7,218 nt of DNA from Gammaproteobacteria bacterium (GCA_004357005.1 SMWH01000127.1:1-7218); one strand, 5' to 3'; positions 1-6,414 are shown, numbered from the stretch's first letter. Notes: generated by a model not told the origin, from the sequence alone. Numbers and translations: made by a program.

Positions 1-647
1 TCCTTCTGATAAGGACGAAGCCCCATCCAGGCCACAGGCGCCGCCACGGCCAGCAGCAGCGGAACCGCGAAGATGATCCGCCATCGCAAACCCGCCAGGA
101 ACATCCCGAAAAAACCACTGACGGCCACGAGGATCGCGGTACCCAGATCCGGTTGCATGATGATCAGCGCGGTCGGGGCTGCCACGATCAGCACGACCAC
201 CACGAAGTCCCGGAAGCCCATGGGCAGGTTCCGGTCATACAGATACCAGGCGACCGCCATCGGCACTGTCAACTTGAGAAGCTCCGCGGGCTGGAAGCGA
301 ACGACCTGCAGATCGATCCAGCGTTGCGCGCCGTGCCCGCTGGCCCCCATCAATGGAACCGCCGCCACCAGAAGGAAGGAAATGCCGAACAACCATGGCG
401 TCCAGGTCCGAAGAGTCTGCGGGTCGATACGCGCAACCACCACCAATGCCGCGAAACCCACCCCGAGTCGGATCACCTGTCGGACGATCATGGGATTGCT
501 CTGGTCACCGGCGCTGTAGAGAGCGATCAATCCGATCGCGCACAGCACCAACAGGCCGAACAACAGCGGGAAGTCCATATGTGTAGCACGAAGAAAACGC
601 GCGCTCACGGGTTCGGTAACGCTGGGAATGGCGGAGGAACCTTGCAT
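1..647 (-). CDS. rodA: RodA, SEDS-family peptidoglycan glycosyltransferase of the elongasome (N-terminal 215 residues; 3' end lies outside the window)
   Basis: Translating the complement from the ATG at 645-647 gives an open frame to the window edge. RodA polymerises lipid II into glycan strands in the inner membrane, paired with the transpeptidase PBP2. Visible features are a short cytoplasmic N-terminus, hydrophobic helices starting near residue 26 (FPLLFGLLVLCAIGLIALYSA) and again near 60-75, the SEDS signature GAQRWIDL at 106-113 followed by VRFQPAELLK at 116-125, and MQPDLGTAILVA at 164-175. These match E. coli RodA segment by segment. The catalytic aspartate loop of SEDS proteins lies beyond the window and cannot be checked. 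The gene starts 6 bases after the mrdA stop, so it is co-transcribed and probably translationally coupled; no strong Shine-Dalgarno is visible. A second ATG at 576-578 (residue 24) would remove most of the cytoplasmic tail and is less likely. FtsW is the paralogue alternative, but the mrdA neighbour argues for RodA. Confidence 0.95.
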   Translation of the reverse strand, partial: MQGSSAIPSVTEPVSARFLRATHMDFPLLFGLLVLCAIGLIALYSAGDQSNPMIVRQVIRLGVGFAALVVVARIDPQTLRTWTPWLFGISFLLVAAVPLMGASGHGAQRWIDLQVVRFQPAELLKLTVPMAVAWYLYDRNLPMGFRDFVVVVLIVAAPTALIIMQPDLGTAILVAVSGFFGMFLAGLRWRIIFAVPLLLAVAAPVAWMGLRPYQK

Positions 648-653
648 TTTCGT

Positions 654-2501
654 CTACAGATCCACGGATGACAGGTAACGATCGATTACCTTGCGCGCCA
701 TGGGTGCTGCGACACGACTACCGCTCCCGCCGTTTTCGGCAACCACGGCGACAGCGATCCGTGGATCATCCGCTGGAGCGAAACCGATAAAAAGCGCGTG
801 GTCACGCAGGTGCACTGCCGTTTCTTCTTCCACGTATTCTTCATCTTCACCCAGACCGAATACCTGTGCTGTGCCGGTTTTTCCGGCGATGGTATAGGGA
901 GCCCCGATGCCCGTGGACTGGGCCGTGCCCCGGGGGGTGTGCACCACGTCCACCATGGACTCGATGACCATGCGCCAGTCTTTTTCGGACATGGGGGGTT
1001 CCGTGATGGTCACGCTGGGCTCATTCAGCAGGATCGTCCCGTCCGGTCTCTCCAGCCAACGCACCAGTCTCGGCGTTACCCTGTGACCTGGCAGTGCCAG
1101 ACTTGCCGTTGCAACCGCCAGTTGCAGCGGAGTCACCAGCACAAAACCCTGTCCAACCCCGGTGATGACCGTTTCGCCCGGATACCAGGCTACGCCAAGA
1201 GTCTGTTCTTTCCATTCCCGCGACGGGAACAGCCCGGCGCGTTCTCCATGGAGATCGATACCGGTAGGTGACCCGAATCCGAACTGCACGAGATAATCGT
1301 GCATCGAGTCAATCCCCATTTTGTAGGCGAGTGTGTAGAAATATACATCGCAGGAGCGCGTAATGGCCTGGGAAATGTTCATCGTCCCGTGACCTTCGCG
1401 CTTCCAGTCCCGGTATCGTCGTTCCTTGCCGGGAAGCTGGAAATACCCTGGACAATAAACCGTATGTTCGTGGTCCGTGGTTCCGTCTGTAAGCCCTGCC
1501 AGGGCTATGAATGGTTTCACCGTCGAGCCCGGGGGGTATTGTCCCTGCAGGGCGCGGTTGAACAACGGTTTCCTCCATTCGGTCTGCAACGCCCGGTAGC
1601 CGGCCACACTGATGCCGTGGATAAATGGGTGGGGATCAAAGCTCGGCATGCTCACGAGCGCCAGGACATCCCCGCTCGCGGGATCGATCGCGACTATGGC
1701 GCCTGTGTGCTCACCCAGCGCTTCTTCCGCCGCGATCTGCAGACCGATATCAAGCGTCAGGTGCAAATCGGTGCCCCGAATCGCGGGCGTTCGTTCCAGT
1801 TCCGTGAGAATGCGTCCCTGGGCGTTGGATTCGATCCGCCGATGTCCTACCTTTCCGTGCAGGACGGGTTCGTAGAAATTTTCAAGACCGGTTTTTCCTA
1901 TGTGGCTTGTGCCCCGGTATTCGCCCTGGTCTATCCGTTGCAGGTCGTTCACGTCCACGCGTCCGACGTAACCCACGACATGCGCCGTGTGCCGGCCCAA
2001 CGGGTAGTGACGGGACAGATAGGCAACAGCATCGACACCGGGAAAACGGTGCCGGTTCACCGAGAAGCGTGCCACTTCTTTTTCGGTCATCTGCAAACGC
2101 AACGGGATTGGATCGAAGGGGCGCCGCTGCACGCGCAGATCCCGGAACTGCTTGATATCAGCGTCGGAGATTTCGAGGATATTAGCCAGCGCGGCAAGGG
2201 TCGCATCCAGATCCGTGATTCTTTCCAGCGTCAGTTCGAGACGGAAAGAGGGGAGGTTTTCGGCCAACAGTATCCCGTTCCTGTCGAGAATGAGACCGCG
2301 CACAGGCGGTATGGCCTGGACCTTTACGCGGTTGGCTTCCGAACGCGTGACGAAATGATCGTGCTGGACGACCTGCAGGTGAACAAAACGTGCCGCCAGC
2401 GCGATGAATCCCAGCGCCACGAAGACCGATGCAATGACAGTACGCGACGCGAACAACCTGTGTTCCCGAGCGTAGTCACGTATGGCGCTACGAAGAGCCA
2501 T
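654..2501 (-). CDS. mrdA: Penicillin-binding protein 2 (peptidoglycan D,D-transpeptidase MrdA)
   Basis: This is a full-length class B penicillin-binding protein of 615 residues, close to the usual family length. It cross-links side-wall peptidoglycan in the periplasm as partner of RodA. A short cytoplasmic N-terminus leads to one membrane anchor (about residues 21-42). The pedestal motif PPVRGLILDRNG is at 65-76. The transpeptidase domain has all three active-site motifs: S326-T-V-K329 (nucleophile Ser326), S383-C-D385 and K541-T-G543. Residues 347-385 align with the region that forms a zinc site in Acinetobacter PBP2; here the candidate ligands are C350, D365, H371 and C384. The ATG at 2499-2501 lies 9 bases after the mreD stop, and that stop is in the same frame, so no upstream start is possible beyond it. 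The start has no clear Shine-Dalgarno, which suggests coupling to mreD translation. Confidence 0.97.
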   Translation of the reverse strand: MALRSAIRDYAREHRLFASRTVIASVFVALGFIALAARFVHLQVVQHDHFVTRSEANRVKVQAIPPVRGLILDRNGILLAENLPSFRLELTLERITDLDATLAALANILEISDADIKQFRDLRVQRRPFDPIPLRLQMTEKEVARFSVNRHRFPGVDAVAYLSRHYPLGRHTAHVVGYVGRVDVNDLQRIDQGEYRGTSHIGKTGLENFYEPVLHGKVGHRRIESNAQGRILTELERTPAIRGTDLHLTLDIGLQIAAEEALGEHTGAIVAIDPASGDVLALVSMPSFDPHPFIHGISVAGYRALQTEWRKPLFNRALQGQYPPGSTVKPFIALAGLTDGTTDHEHTVYCPGYFQLPGKERRYRDWKREGHGTMNISQAITRSCDVYFYTLAYKMGIDSMHDYLVQFGFGSPTGIDLHGERAGLFPSREWKEQTLGVAWYPGETVITGVGQGFVLVTPLQLAVATASLALPGHRVTPRLVRWLERPDGTILLNEPSVTITEPPMSEKDWRMVIESMVDVVHTPRGTAQSTGIGAPYTIAGKTGTAQVFGLGEDEEYVEEETAVHLRDHALFIGFAPADDPRIAVAVVAENGGSGSRVAAPMARKVIDRYLSSVDL

Positions 2502-2510
2502 GATCAGATG

Positions 2511-3032
2511 TCAGCTGCGCCTGGACCGGGTTTGGAGCGCATTGAGCATCGAATGCACCCACGGCCAGAGCAGGCCGCTTACCACCGGGCTCGCCCAGTA
2601 CTCCCATCCGCCCGTGTTTTGTCCGATAAGGCCGCGGATCCACAGGGCGATCACTCGATCGTTGAGCAGGAGCGCTGTCACCACAAAGGCCTGTTGCCAC
2701 AGAGGCCACAACCGGGCCCGGCGGTGGAGAATGAGGGTGATGTAGCTGATGATGGCCAGTCCCAGCCCGTGCAGACCCAGCGGGCTCCCGGTCAGGACAT
2801 CCACCAGCAGTCCCACCAGCCAACTCGCGAGCACGCCGATCTGGCCCGGGAAGCTCAGACACCAGTAGATCATTACCAGCGCCGTCCAGTAGGGGCGATA
2901 GGGAGCAGCCCACTCGGGAAGCGGCAGGATGGTGAGGATGAAGGCAACGATCAGGCTGCCGGCGAAAACCCCCGGCGAGAGACCGGCCATGCGCCGCCCG
3001 GAGAAATCCTGTGTCCGGAAAGGTTGCCTCAC
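2511..3032 (-). CDS. mreD: Rod shape-determining membrane protein MreD
   Basis: The gene encodes a small, very hydrophobic inner-membrane protein of 173 residues with about five or six predicted helices, the usual MreD size (about 160-170). MreD sits with MreC and RodA/PBP2 in the elongasome; its precise activity is not settled. Family hallmarks are YRPYWTALVMIYW at 45-57, GLLVDVLTGSPLGLHGL at 74-90 (conserved D78, G82, LG at 85-86) and WQQA at 112-115. The chosen start is a GTG at 3030-3032 that overlaps the mreC stop as GTGA, a classic coupled arrangement, with a GGGGA-type ribosome site a few bases upstream. An ATG at 2988-2990 (residue 15) lacks a comparable site and is the less likely alternative. 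Sequence conservation in this family is low, but context and motifs agree. Confidence 0.94.
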   Translation of the reverse strand: MRQPFRTQDFSGRRMAGLSPGVFAGSLIVAFILTILPLPEWAAPYRPYWTALVMIYWCLSFPGQIGVLASWLVGLLVDVLTGSPLGLHGLGLAIISYITLILHRRARLWPLWQQAFVVTALLLNDRVIALWIRGLIGQNTGGWEYWASPVVSGLLWPWVHSMLNALQTRSRRS

Positions 3033-4078
3033 CGGGTGTCCCCATCTTCCGGTGTGTCATCAGTTTGTTCGTTGTCAGGATTGTCAGGACTTTGATCCGG
3101 GCTTGAGTCGTCTTGCGATGTAATCGTCTCCGCAGCCGGCATCTCCTCAGTTGGCGCGTCCTTGGCCGTCGCTTCGTCAGACACGATATCCGTTGCTGTC
3201 GTGGTGCCGTCCGGTTCTGCTTCAGTGGTGACTCGCGATCGTGAGACCACCAGCAGGACCTCACGACTGCGATCCAGCATTGCCGTCGGTCGCGCGGTAA
3301 TGCGCGCAAAGTCATCCGTGGGGTCACGGACCACTTCGGTGACGATGGCGGCGGGCAAACCTTCCGGATAACGTCCGCCCAGACCCGAAGTCACCAGCAG
3401 ATCGCCTTCGCGGATGTCCGCGTTCACCGGAAGATCGGGGAGTTCGAGTTGGTCGGTAAACCCGGTGCCAAAGGCAATTCCGCGCAGGCCATTGCGGTGC
3501 ACGCGCACCGGAAGGGCGTGGTTTGGATCGGTTATCAGCATCGCGTAGGCGGAAAACGGGCCGGTTTCCACTATTTGTCCCATCACACCTTCCGCGTCCA
3601 GCAGCGGTTGACCTACCCGCACGCCCCCGCGTGTGCCCTTGTCCAGGAGGATCAGATGACTGAAAGGGTCCAGATCAACCGAAAGCAGATCGGCCACGAT
3701 AACCTGTTCCGGAACCCGCGCGGCGGATTCCAGCAGCGCGCGAAGTCTTTCGTTCTCGGCTTGCAGTTCGGCCAGGCTCTGCAGCTTGTGCTGATCTTCG
3801 AGACGTTGCTGTCTCAGTGTGAGGTTTTCATCCAGAAGCGTCTGCTGGTTGACCAGGCTGCGGACCAGCCATCGGCCGCCCCGGACCGGAAGATCCACGG
3901 CGCGCTGGATCGGATACACAAGCGTCGTCATTCCCGTGCGTAGAGTGTCGAGATAAGCGTGGCGGCGATCCAGATACATCAGGAGCACTGAGAGGGAAAC
4001 GACGACGACGAGACTTATCAGGCTGGATGTGGCCTGAGAAAAGATTGGTTGTTTGTTGCCTGGGGACGAACCTAGCAC
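3029..4078 (-). CDS. mreC: Rod shape-determining protein MreC with a long acidic C-terminal tail
   Basis: MreC is an inner-membrane bitopic protein whose periplasmic domain assembles and activates the RodA-PBP2 complex. The 349-residue product has a short cytoplasmic start, one membrane helix (about 18-36), a coiled coil (about 75-118, with repeated L/Q/E residues such as LAELQAENERLRALLES) and the beta-domain core (about 125-280). The core contains LDKGTRGGVRVGQPLLDAEG at 145-164 and SGLGGRYPEGLPAAIV at 231-246, both typical of MreC. Residues from about 283 to 349 form a low-complexity tail rich in D, E, T, P and S with almost no basic residues, probably disordered. The start is a GTG (4076-4078) with only a weak ribosome site; there is no other ATG/GTG start candidate between it and the mreB stop, which lies in the same frame 81 bases away. 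The stop overlaps the mreD GTG. Confidence 0.95.
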   Translation of the reverse strand: MLGSSPGNKQPIFSQATSSLISLVVVVSLSVLLMYLDRRHAYLDTLRTGMTTLVYPIQRAVDLPVRGGRWLVRSLVNQQTLLDENLTLRQQRLEDQHKLQSLAELQAENERLRALLESAARVPEQVIVADLLSVDLDPFSHLILLDKGTRGGVRVGQPLLDAEGVMGQIVETGPFSAYAMLITDPNHALPVRVHRNGLRGIAFGTGFTDQLELPDLPVNADIREGDLLVTSGLGGRYPEGLPAAIVTEVVRDPTDDFARITARPTAMLDRSREVLLVVSRSRVTTEAEPDGTTTATDIVSDEATAKDAPTEEMPAAETITSQDDSSPDQSPDNPDNEQTDDTPEDGDTR

Positions 4079-4159
4079 TACACGTCCGGGAGCGGCGAAA
4101 TCAGCGGCTATTCCTGGGTTCTGCGGGTCGTTGAGTCTAGCAGCCCCACGGCGGCGTGG

Positions 4160-5212
4160 TTACTCGGAAACGAAAAACTCGTTGCCCTGCTCGTCCATGA
4201 GTTCGAGGGCTTTGCCACCGCCACGGGCCACGCAGGTGAGGGGATCTTCCGCCAGCAATACGGGCAGGCCGGTTTCCTCCATCAGTAAGCGATCGAAATC
4301 GCGCAGCAGTGCGCCGCCTCCGGTGAGCACGAGGCCACGTTGCGCCACATCGGAGCAGAGTTCCGGCGGTGTCTGTTCCAGCGCGGTCTTGACCGCCGCG
4401 GCGATGCCCGCGAGGGGTTCCTGGAGCGCTTCGAGCACTTCGTTGCTGTTGATGATGAAACTGCGGGGCACGCCTTCGGCGAGATTGCGGCCCGATACTT
4501 CGATCTCCCGGATCTCTGTGGAGGGGTAAGCGGTTCCCACTTCGAGCTTGATCCGCTCCGCGGTCGCCTCACCGATGAGTGATCCATAGTTGCGACGGAC
4601 GTAATTGATGATGGCTTCGTCGAACTTGTCGCCACCGATTCGGACAGATTGCGAATACACGACGCCGTTGAGCGCCAGCACCGCGACTTCCGACGTTCCA
4701 CCGCCGATATCCAGCACCATGGACCCGCGGGCTTCATGGATCGGGATCCCGGCGCCAATCGCGGCTGCCACCGGCTCTTCTATCAGATAGACATCCCGCG
4801 CTCCCGCGCCGGTTGCGGATTCCTTGATGGCACGTCTTTCCACTTGTGTGGAGCCACACGTGACGGCCACCAGTACGCGTGGGCTGGGTTTGAACAGGCG
4901 GTCCTGATGCACTTGCTTGATAAAGCGCTGCAGCATCATCTCTGTCACGGTGAAATCGGCGATGACGCCGTCCTTCAGCGGTCGCACGGTGACGATCGTG
5001 CCGGGTGTGCGTCCCAGCATGAGCTTTGCTTCTTTTCCCACAGCCTGAATGGTTTTTGGCCCGCCCGGGCCGCGTTCCTGACGAATCGCAACCACAGACG
5101 GTTCATTGAGCACGATGCCTTGCCCGCGCACGAATATCAGCGTGTTGGCCGTGCCCAGATCGATGGATAGATCGTTAGAAAAAAGCCCCCGAAGGTGCTT
5201 GAAACCCAGCAT
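4160..5212 (-). CDS. mreB: Rod shape-determining protein MreB (bacterial actin)
   Basis: MreB is the actin-like ATPase that forms membrane-bound filaments and guides side-wall synthesis. The 350-residue product matches the E. coli protein closely through its whole length. The amphipathic N-terminus MLGFKHLRGLFSNDL leads into phosphate-1 loop DLGTANT (18-24). QGIVLNEPSVVAIRQ follows at 31-45, then the IEEP motif (144-147) and phosphate-2 loop DIGGGT (168-173). GRNLAEGVPR lies at 241-250, adenosine-site LTGGGALLR at 296-304 and EDPLTCVARGGGKALE at 322-337. One departure is VTCGSTQVERRAI at 117-129, where proteobacterial MreB usually has Pro at the position of Thr118. The ATG at 5210-5212 has a GGGA-type ribosome site 8 bases upstream. 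As first gene of the operon it is transcribed from the divergent intergenic region. MreB-like paralogues are an unlikely alternative given mreCD downstream. Confidence 0.98.
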   Translation of the reverse strand: MLGFKHLRGLFSNDLSIDLGTANTLIFVRGQGIVLNEPSVVAIRQERGPGGPKTIQAVGKEAKLMLGRTPGTIVTVRPLKDGVIADFTVTEMMLQRFIKQVHQDRLFKPSPRVLVAVTCGSTQVERRAIKESATGAGARDVYLIEEPVAAAIGAGIPIHEARGSMVLDIGGGTSEVAVLALNGVVYSQSVRIGGDKFDEAIINYVRRNYGSLIGEATAERIKLEVGTAYPSTEIREIEVSGRNLAEGVPRSFIINSNEVLEALQEPLAGIAAAVKTALEQTPPELCSDVAQRGLVLTGGGALLRDFDRLLMEETGLPVLLAEDPLTCVARGGGKALELMDEQGNEFFVSE

Positions 5213-5245
5213 ATGAATCCCGGAAAAGCTGCAAACTCAAACAAT

Positions 5246-5258
5246 GCCGCACTGCGGC
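5246..5258. repeat. Odd-length perfect palindrome in the probable mreB leader
   Basis: GCCGCA-C-TGCGGC is a perfect 6+1+6 inverted repeat. It would lie between the candidate mreB promoter and the mreB start, so in RNA it could form a 5-bp GC hairpin with a 3-base loop, or as DNA it could be an operator. Its function is not known. Confidence 0.5.
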
Positions 5259-5268
5259 GAAGGACGGC

Positions 5269-5298
5269 ACTGTATCAGCGCGAGGCCCCGTGGGGCAA
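5269..5298 (-). promoter_or_regulatory. Candidate sigma-70 type promoter for mreB
   Basis: On the minus strand TTGCCC (complement of 5293-5298) is followed after 18 bases by TACAGT (complement of 5269-5274), each matching 4 of 6 consensus bases. Transcription would begin near 5262 and give a leader of about 50 bases before the mreB ATG. This is a by-eye match and other promoters are possible. Confidence 0.35.
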
Positions 5299-5303
5299 GC
5301 AAA

Positions 5304-5437
5304 GACGCGGTTTTTCCGCCTCCCGGGGTGCTGGCCCTGGTTCACCTTAGGGGCGCTACGGGCTTTTTTCCTGACCTTCCGGCGACTATCAAAGACCGGT
5401 CCGGTCAGGTATCCTTTTTGACCCCGACGCGGTTTTT
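5304..5437. repeat. Direct repeat GACGCGGTTTTT, two copies
   Basis: The 12-base word GACGCGGTTTTT occurs at 5304-5315 and again at 5426-5437, 122 bases apart, both within the divergent intergenic region. The flanks differ after the T5 run (CCGCC against GGTAA). The first copy also makes a GCGG-T5-CCGC mini-hairpin. The copies may be paired binding sites or a chance repeat. Confidence 0.5.
5394..5406. promoter_or_regulatory. Palindrome GACCGG-T-CCGGTC, possible operator
   Basis: This is a perfect 6+1+6 inverted repeat at the middle of the intergenic region. The word CCGGTCC in it (5396-5402) recurs at 5477-5483. A looser inverted pair GGTCA (5403-5407) / TGACC (5419-5423) overlaps it. The arrangement is typical of a dimeric regulator's site, but no regulator can be named. 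Confidence 0.35.
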
Positions 5438-5454
5438 GGTAACGGGAGCCCACC

Positions 5455-5459
5455 GGAGG
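5455..5459 (+). promoter_or_regulatory. Strong Shine-Dalgarno GGAGG before a short leader frame
   Basis: GGAGG lies 6 bases before the ATG at 5466-5468. It is the best ribosome site in the intergenic region, whereas the downstream PilG-like gene has none at its own ATG. Confidence 0.55.
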
Positions 5460-5465
5460 TTCCTG

Positions 5466-5549
5466 ATGGCGTTGATCCGGTCCATGACGTGGTGTTTTAA
5501 GAGGGAGGTTATAACGGGACAAGACACAGACCAGATGCAGACATCATAG
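5466..5549 (+). CDS. Putative 27-residue leader peptide upstream of the PilG-like gene
   Basis: An ATG at 5466 preceded by GGAGG at 6-base spacing opens a frame of 27 codons. It begins MALIRSMTWCFKREV, continues with a polar stretch, and ends at TAG 5547-5549. The stop is only 2 bases before the ATG of the next gene (TAGCCATG). That gene has no visible ribosome site of its own, so terminating ribosomes could re-initiate there. I recognise no family. The same frame is open back to an ATG at 5244, but the upstream part looks like non-coding sequence. The TATAAC box at 5510-5515 lies inside this frame; if that is the only promoter, the peptide would not be made. It could also be a chance frame. 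Confidence 0.35.
   Translation: MALIRSMTWCFKREVITGQDTDQMQTS
5510..5515 (+). promoter_or_regulatory. Possible -10 box TATAAC for the pil operon
   Basis: TATAAC matches 5 of 6 bases of the sigma-70 -10 consensus and would start transcription near 5522, about 30 bases before the ATG at 5552. No good -35 is found at 16-18 bases; ATGACG at 5484-5489 is 20 bases away. The promoter call is therefore weak. Confidence 0.25.
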
Positions 5550-5551
5550 CC

Positions 5552-6349
5552 ATGAAACAGGGTCCAAGACCCCGGGCGGAATTCACACTGGGCATACTTG
5601 GCTTGTCGCGGGTACAACGCGCGACTGTATTGTCCGTATGCAATCTCTCCAGTGGACGACCCCGCGGTTATGCAGTCGTACCGCCAACGCTTGTTCATGA
5701 AGCAGATATTCTGCTTGTTGACGGTGATGACAACAAAGCGGTTAACCACTGGGAGCAACTCGCCGGCCGCACGCCCGCGATAATCATCTCGGCCGGTGGT
5801 GCCGGCGCGAATGGTGCGCGCTACAGTCTGACACGCGCCGCTCTACCACGTCGTTTGATGCGCATGCTGGATGCCGTCACCATCCAGGAGCTCAAGTATG
5901 TGCCGGAACTGGTGGTGGGTGACGATGTTCAAGCGGCGCGGCCGGTTACCGGGGAATCGACCGCCAGGCGCAGCTTTGGTCCCAGAGCCCTGGTTGTCGA
6001 TGACAGTTATGCCGTAAGGAAACAGATGCAGATCTGTATGGATCTTTACGGGATGGCGGTTGATTTCGCGGAAACCGCGGAAGATGGTCTGGAGAAGGTA
6101 CGCAGCCGTCCCTACGACATCGTGTTTATGGACGTGATTCTGCCAGGCATGGACGGTTTTCGGGCCTGCAGGCAACTCAAGGCGGATCGGCAGACCCGGG
6201 GTATCCCGGTGGTCATGTTGACCGGCAAAGGCACTGCGTTCGACAGGCTGCGCGGGACAATGGCGGGATGCAACCGTTATCTCACCAAACCCGTCAGGGC
6301 TGAAGATTTACACACCGTTTTGCAAAGTTTTGTCAGGGAGTTCGGATAA
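5552..6349 (+). CDS. pilG: PilG-like response regulator with an extra N-terminal, degenerate receiver-like domain
   Basis: The C-terminal half (about residues 144-265) is a complete receiver domain: acidic pair D150-D151, phospho-acceptor D194 in VFMDVILPGMDGF, T224 in MLTGK and K246 in YLTKPV. The stretch FDRLRGTMAGCNRYLTKP resembles the same part of PilG, the regulator that acts with the Pil-Chp histidine kinase to control type IV pilus extension. Classical PilG is about 135 residues; this protein has 265. Residues 11-110 look like a worn receiver: ADILLVDGDD (51-60) sits where the acceptor strand would be, AIIIS (76-80) where the T/S strand would be, and an LPRRLMRMLD helix follows, but the acidic pocket and lysine are not evident. 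About 30 residues link the two parts. No output domain is present. The ATG has no clear Shine-Dalgarno and lies 2 bases after a short upstream frame. The stop overlaps a downstream ATG (TAATG). Confidence 0.85.
   Translation: MKQGPRPRAEFTLGILGLSRVQRATVLSVCNLSSGRPRGYAVVPPTLVHEADILLVDGDDNKAVNHWEQLAGRTPAIIISAGGAGANGARYSLTRAALPRRLMRMLDAVTIQELKYVPELVVGDDVQAARPVTGESTARRSFGPRALVVDDSYAVRKQMQICMDLYGMAVDFAETAEDGLEKVRSRPYDIVFMDVILPGMDGFRACRQLKADRQTRGIPVVMLTGKGTAFDRLRGTMAGCNRYLTKPVRAEDLHTVLQSFVREFG
6335..6340 (+). promoter_or_regulatory. Shine-Dalgarno for the upstream candidate pilH start
   Basis: AGGGAG lies 8 bases before the ATG at 6349-6351, inside the end of the PilG-like gene. It makes the overlapping TAATG start credible and so competes with the downstream site at 6415-6418. 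Confidence 0.4.
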
Positions 6350-6414
6350 TGCCGACACATACGTACAGAATCATCCCCGCGACCAACGGTCAGGCAGATA
6401 GCAGCAGACGTTTC

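Larger units (their letters stand above)
5213..5551. other. Divergent intergenic region between the mre/rod operon and the pil chemosensory operon
   Basis: These 339 bases separate mreB (leftward) from the PilG-like gene (rightward) and must carry promoters for both. The stretch contains two odd-length palindromes, a 12-base direct repeat, T-runs at 5311-5315, 5364-5369, 5415-5419 and 5433-5437, a candidate promoter on each strand, and a short frame with a good ribosome site. I see no tRNA or recognisable riboswitch. A GCCC (5334-5337) / GGGC (5360-5363) pair directly before T6 could form a weak intrinsic terminator on the plus strand, but a 4-base stem with a 22-base loop is not convincing. 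Confidence 0.7.

Noticed and set aside
1299..3095. A 598-residue plus-strand open frame opposite mrdA and mreD
   Set aside because: It is antisense to two well-supported genes, spans their boundary, has no recognisable domain, and its composition (rich in R, P, H, Q, G) is that of a complementary-strand shadow in GC-rich coding DNA.
3449..3943. A 164-residue plus-strand frame opposite mreC
   Set aside because: It is antisense to a clear mreC; no family features and no ribosome site stand out.
4146..4159. Small inverted repeat CCACG-GCGG-CGTGG just after the mreB stop
   Set aside because: The 5-bp stem is not followed by a U-run on the mreB strand, so it is not a terminator; the operon clearly continues into mreC.
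5334..5369. Terminator-like GCCC...GGGC followed by T6
   Set aside because: The stem is only 4 bp with a 22-base loop and competes with other weak pairings; there is no upstream plus-strand gene to terminate.
5280..5370. Resemblance to a riboswitch (GGGGCAAGCAAAGACGC and later GC-rich stems recall c-di-GMP-I elements)
   Set aside because: The conserved core and paired helices of that class could not be laid out on the sequence; the likeness is a few scattered words.
5244..5465. Upstream extension of the short leader frame to an ATG at 5244 (101 residues in all)
   Set aside because: The extension has no ribosome site, overlaps the predicted mreB leader and promoter, and its translation shows no protein-like pattern.
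5405..5758. A 117-residue minus-strand frame across the intergenic region and the start of the PilG-like gene
   Set aside because: It overlaps the PilG-like coding region antisense and has no recognisable motif.
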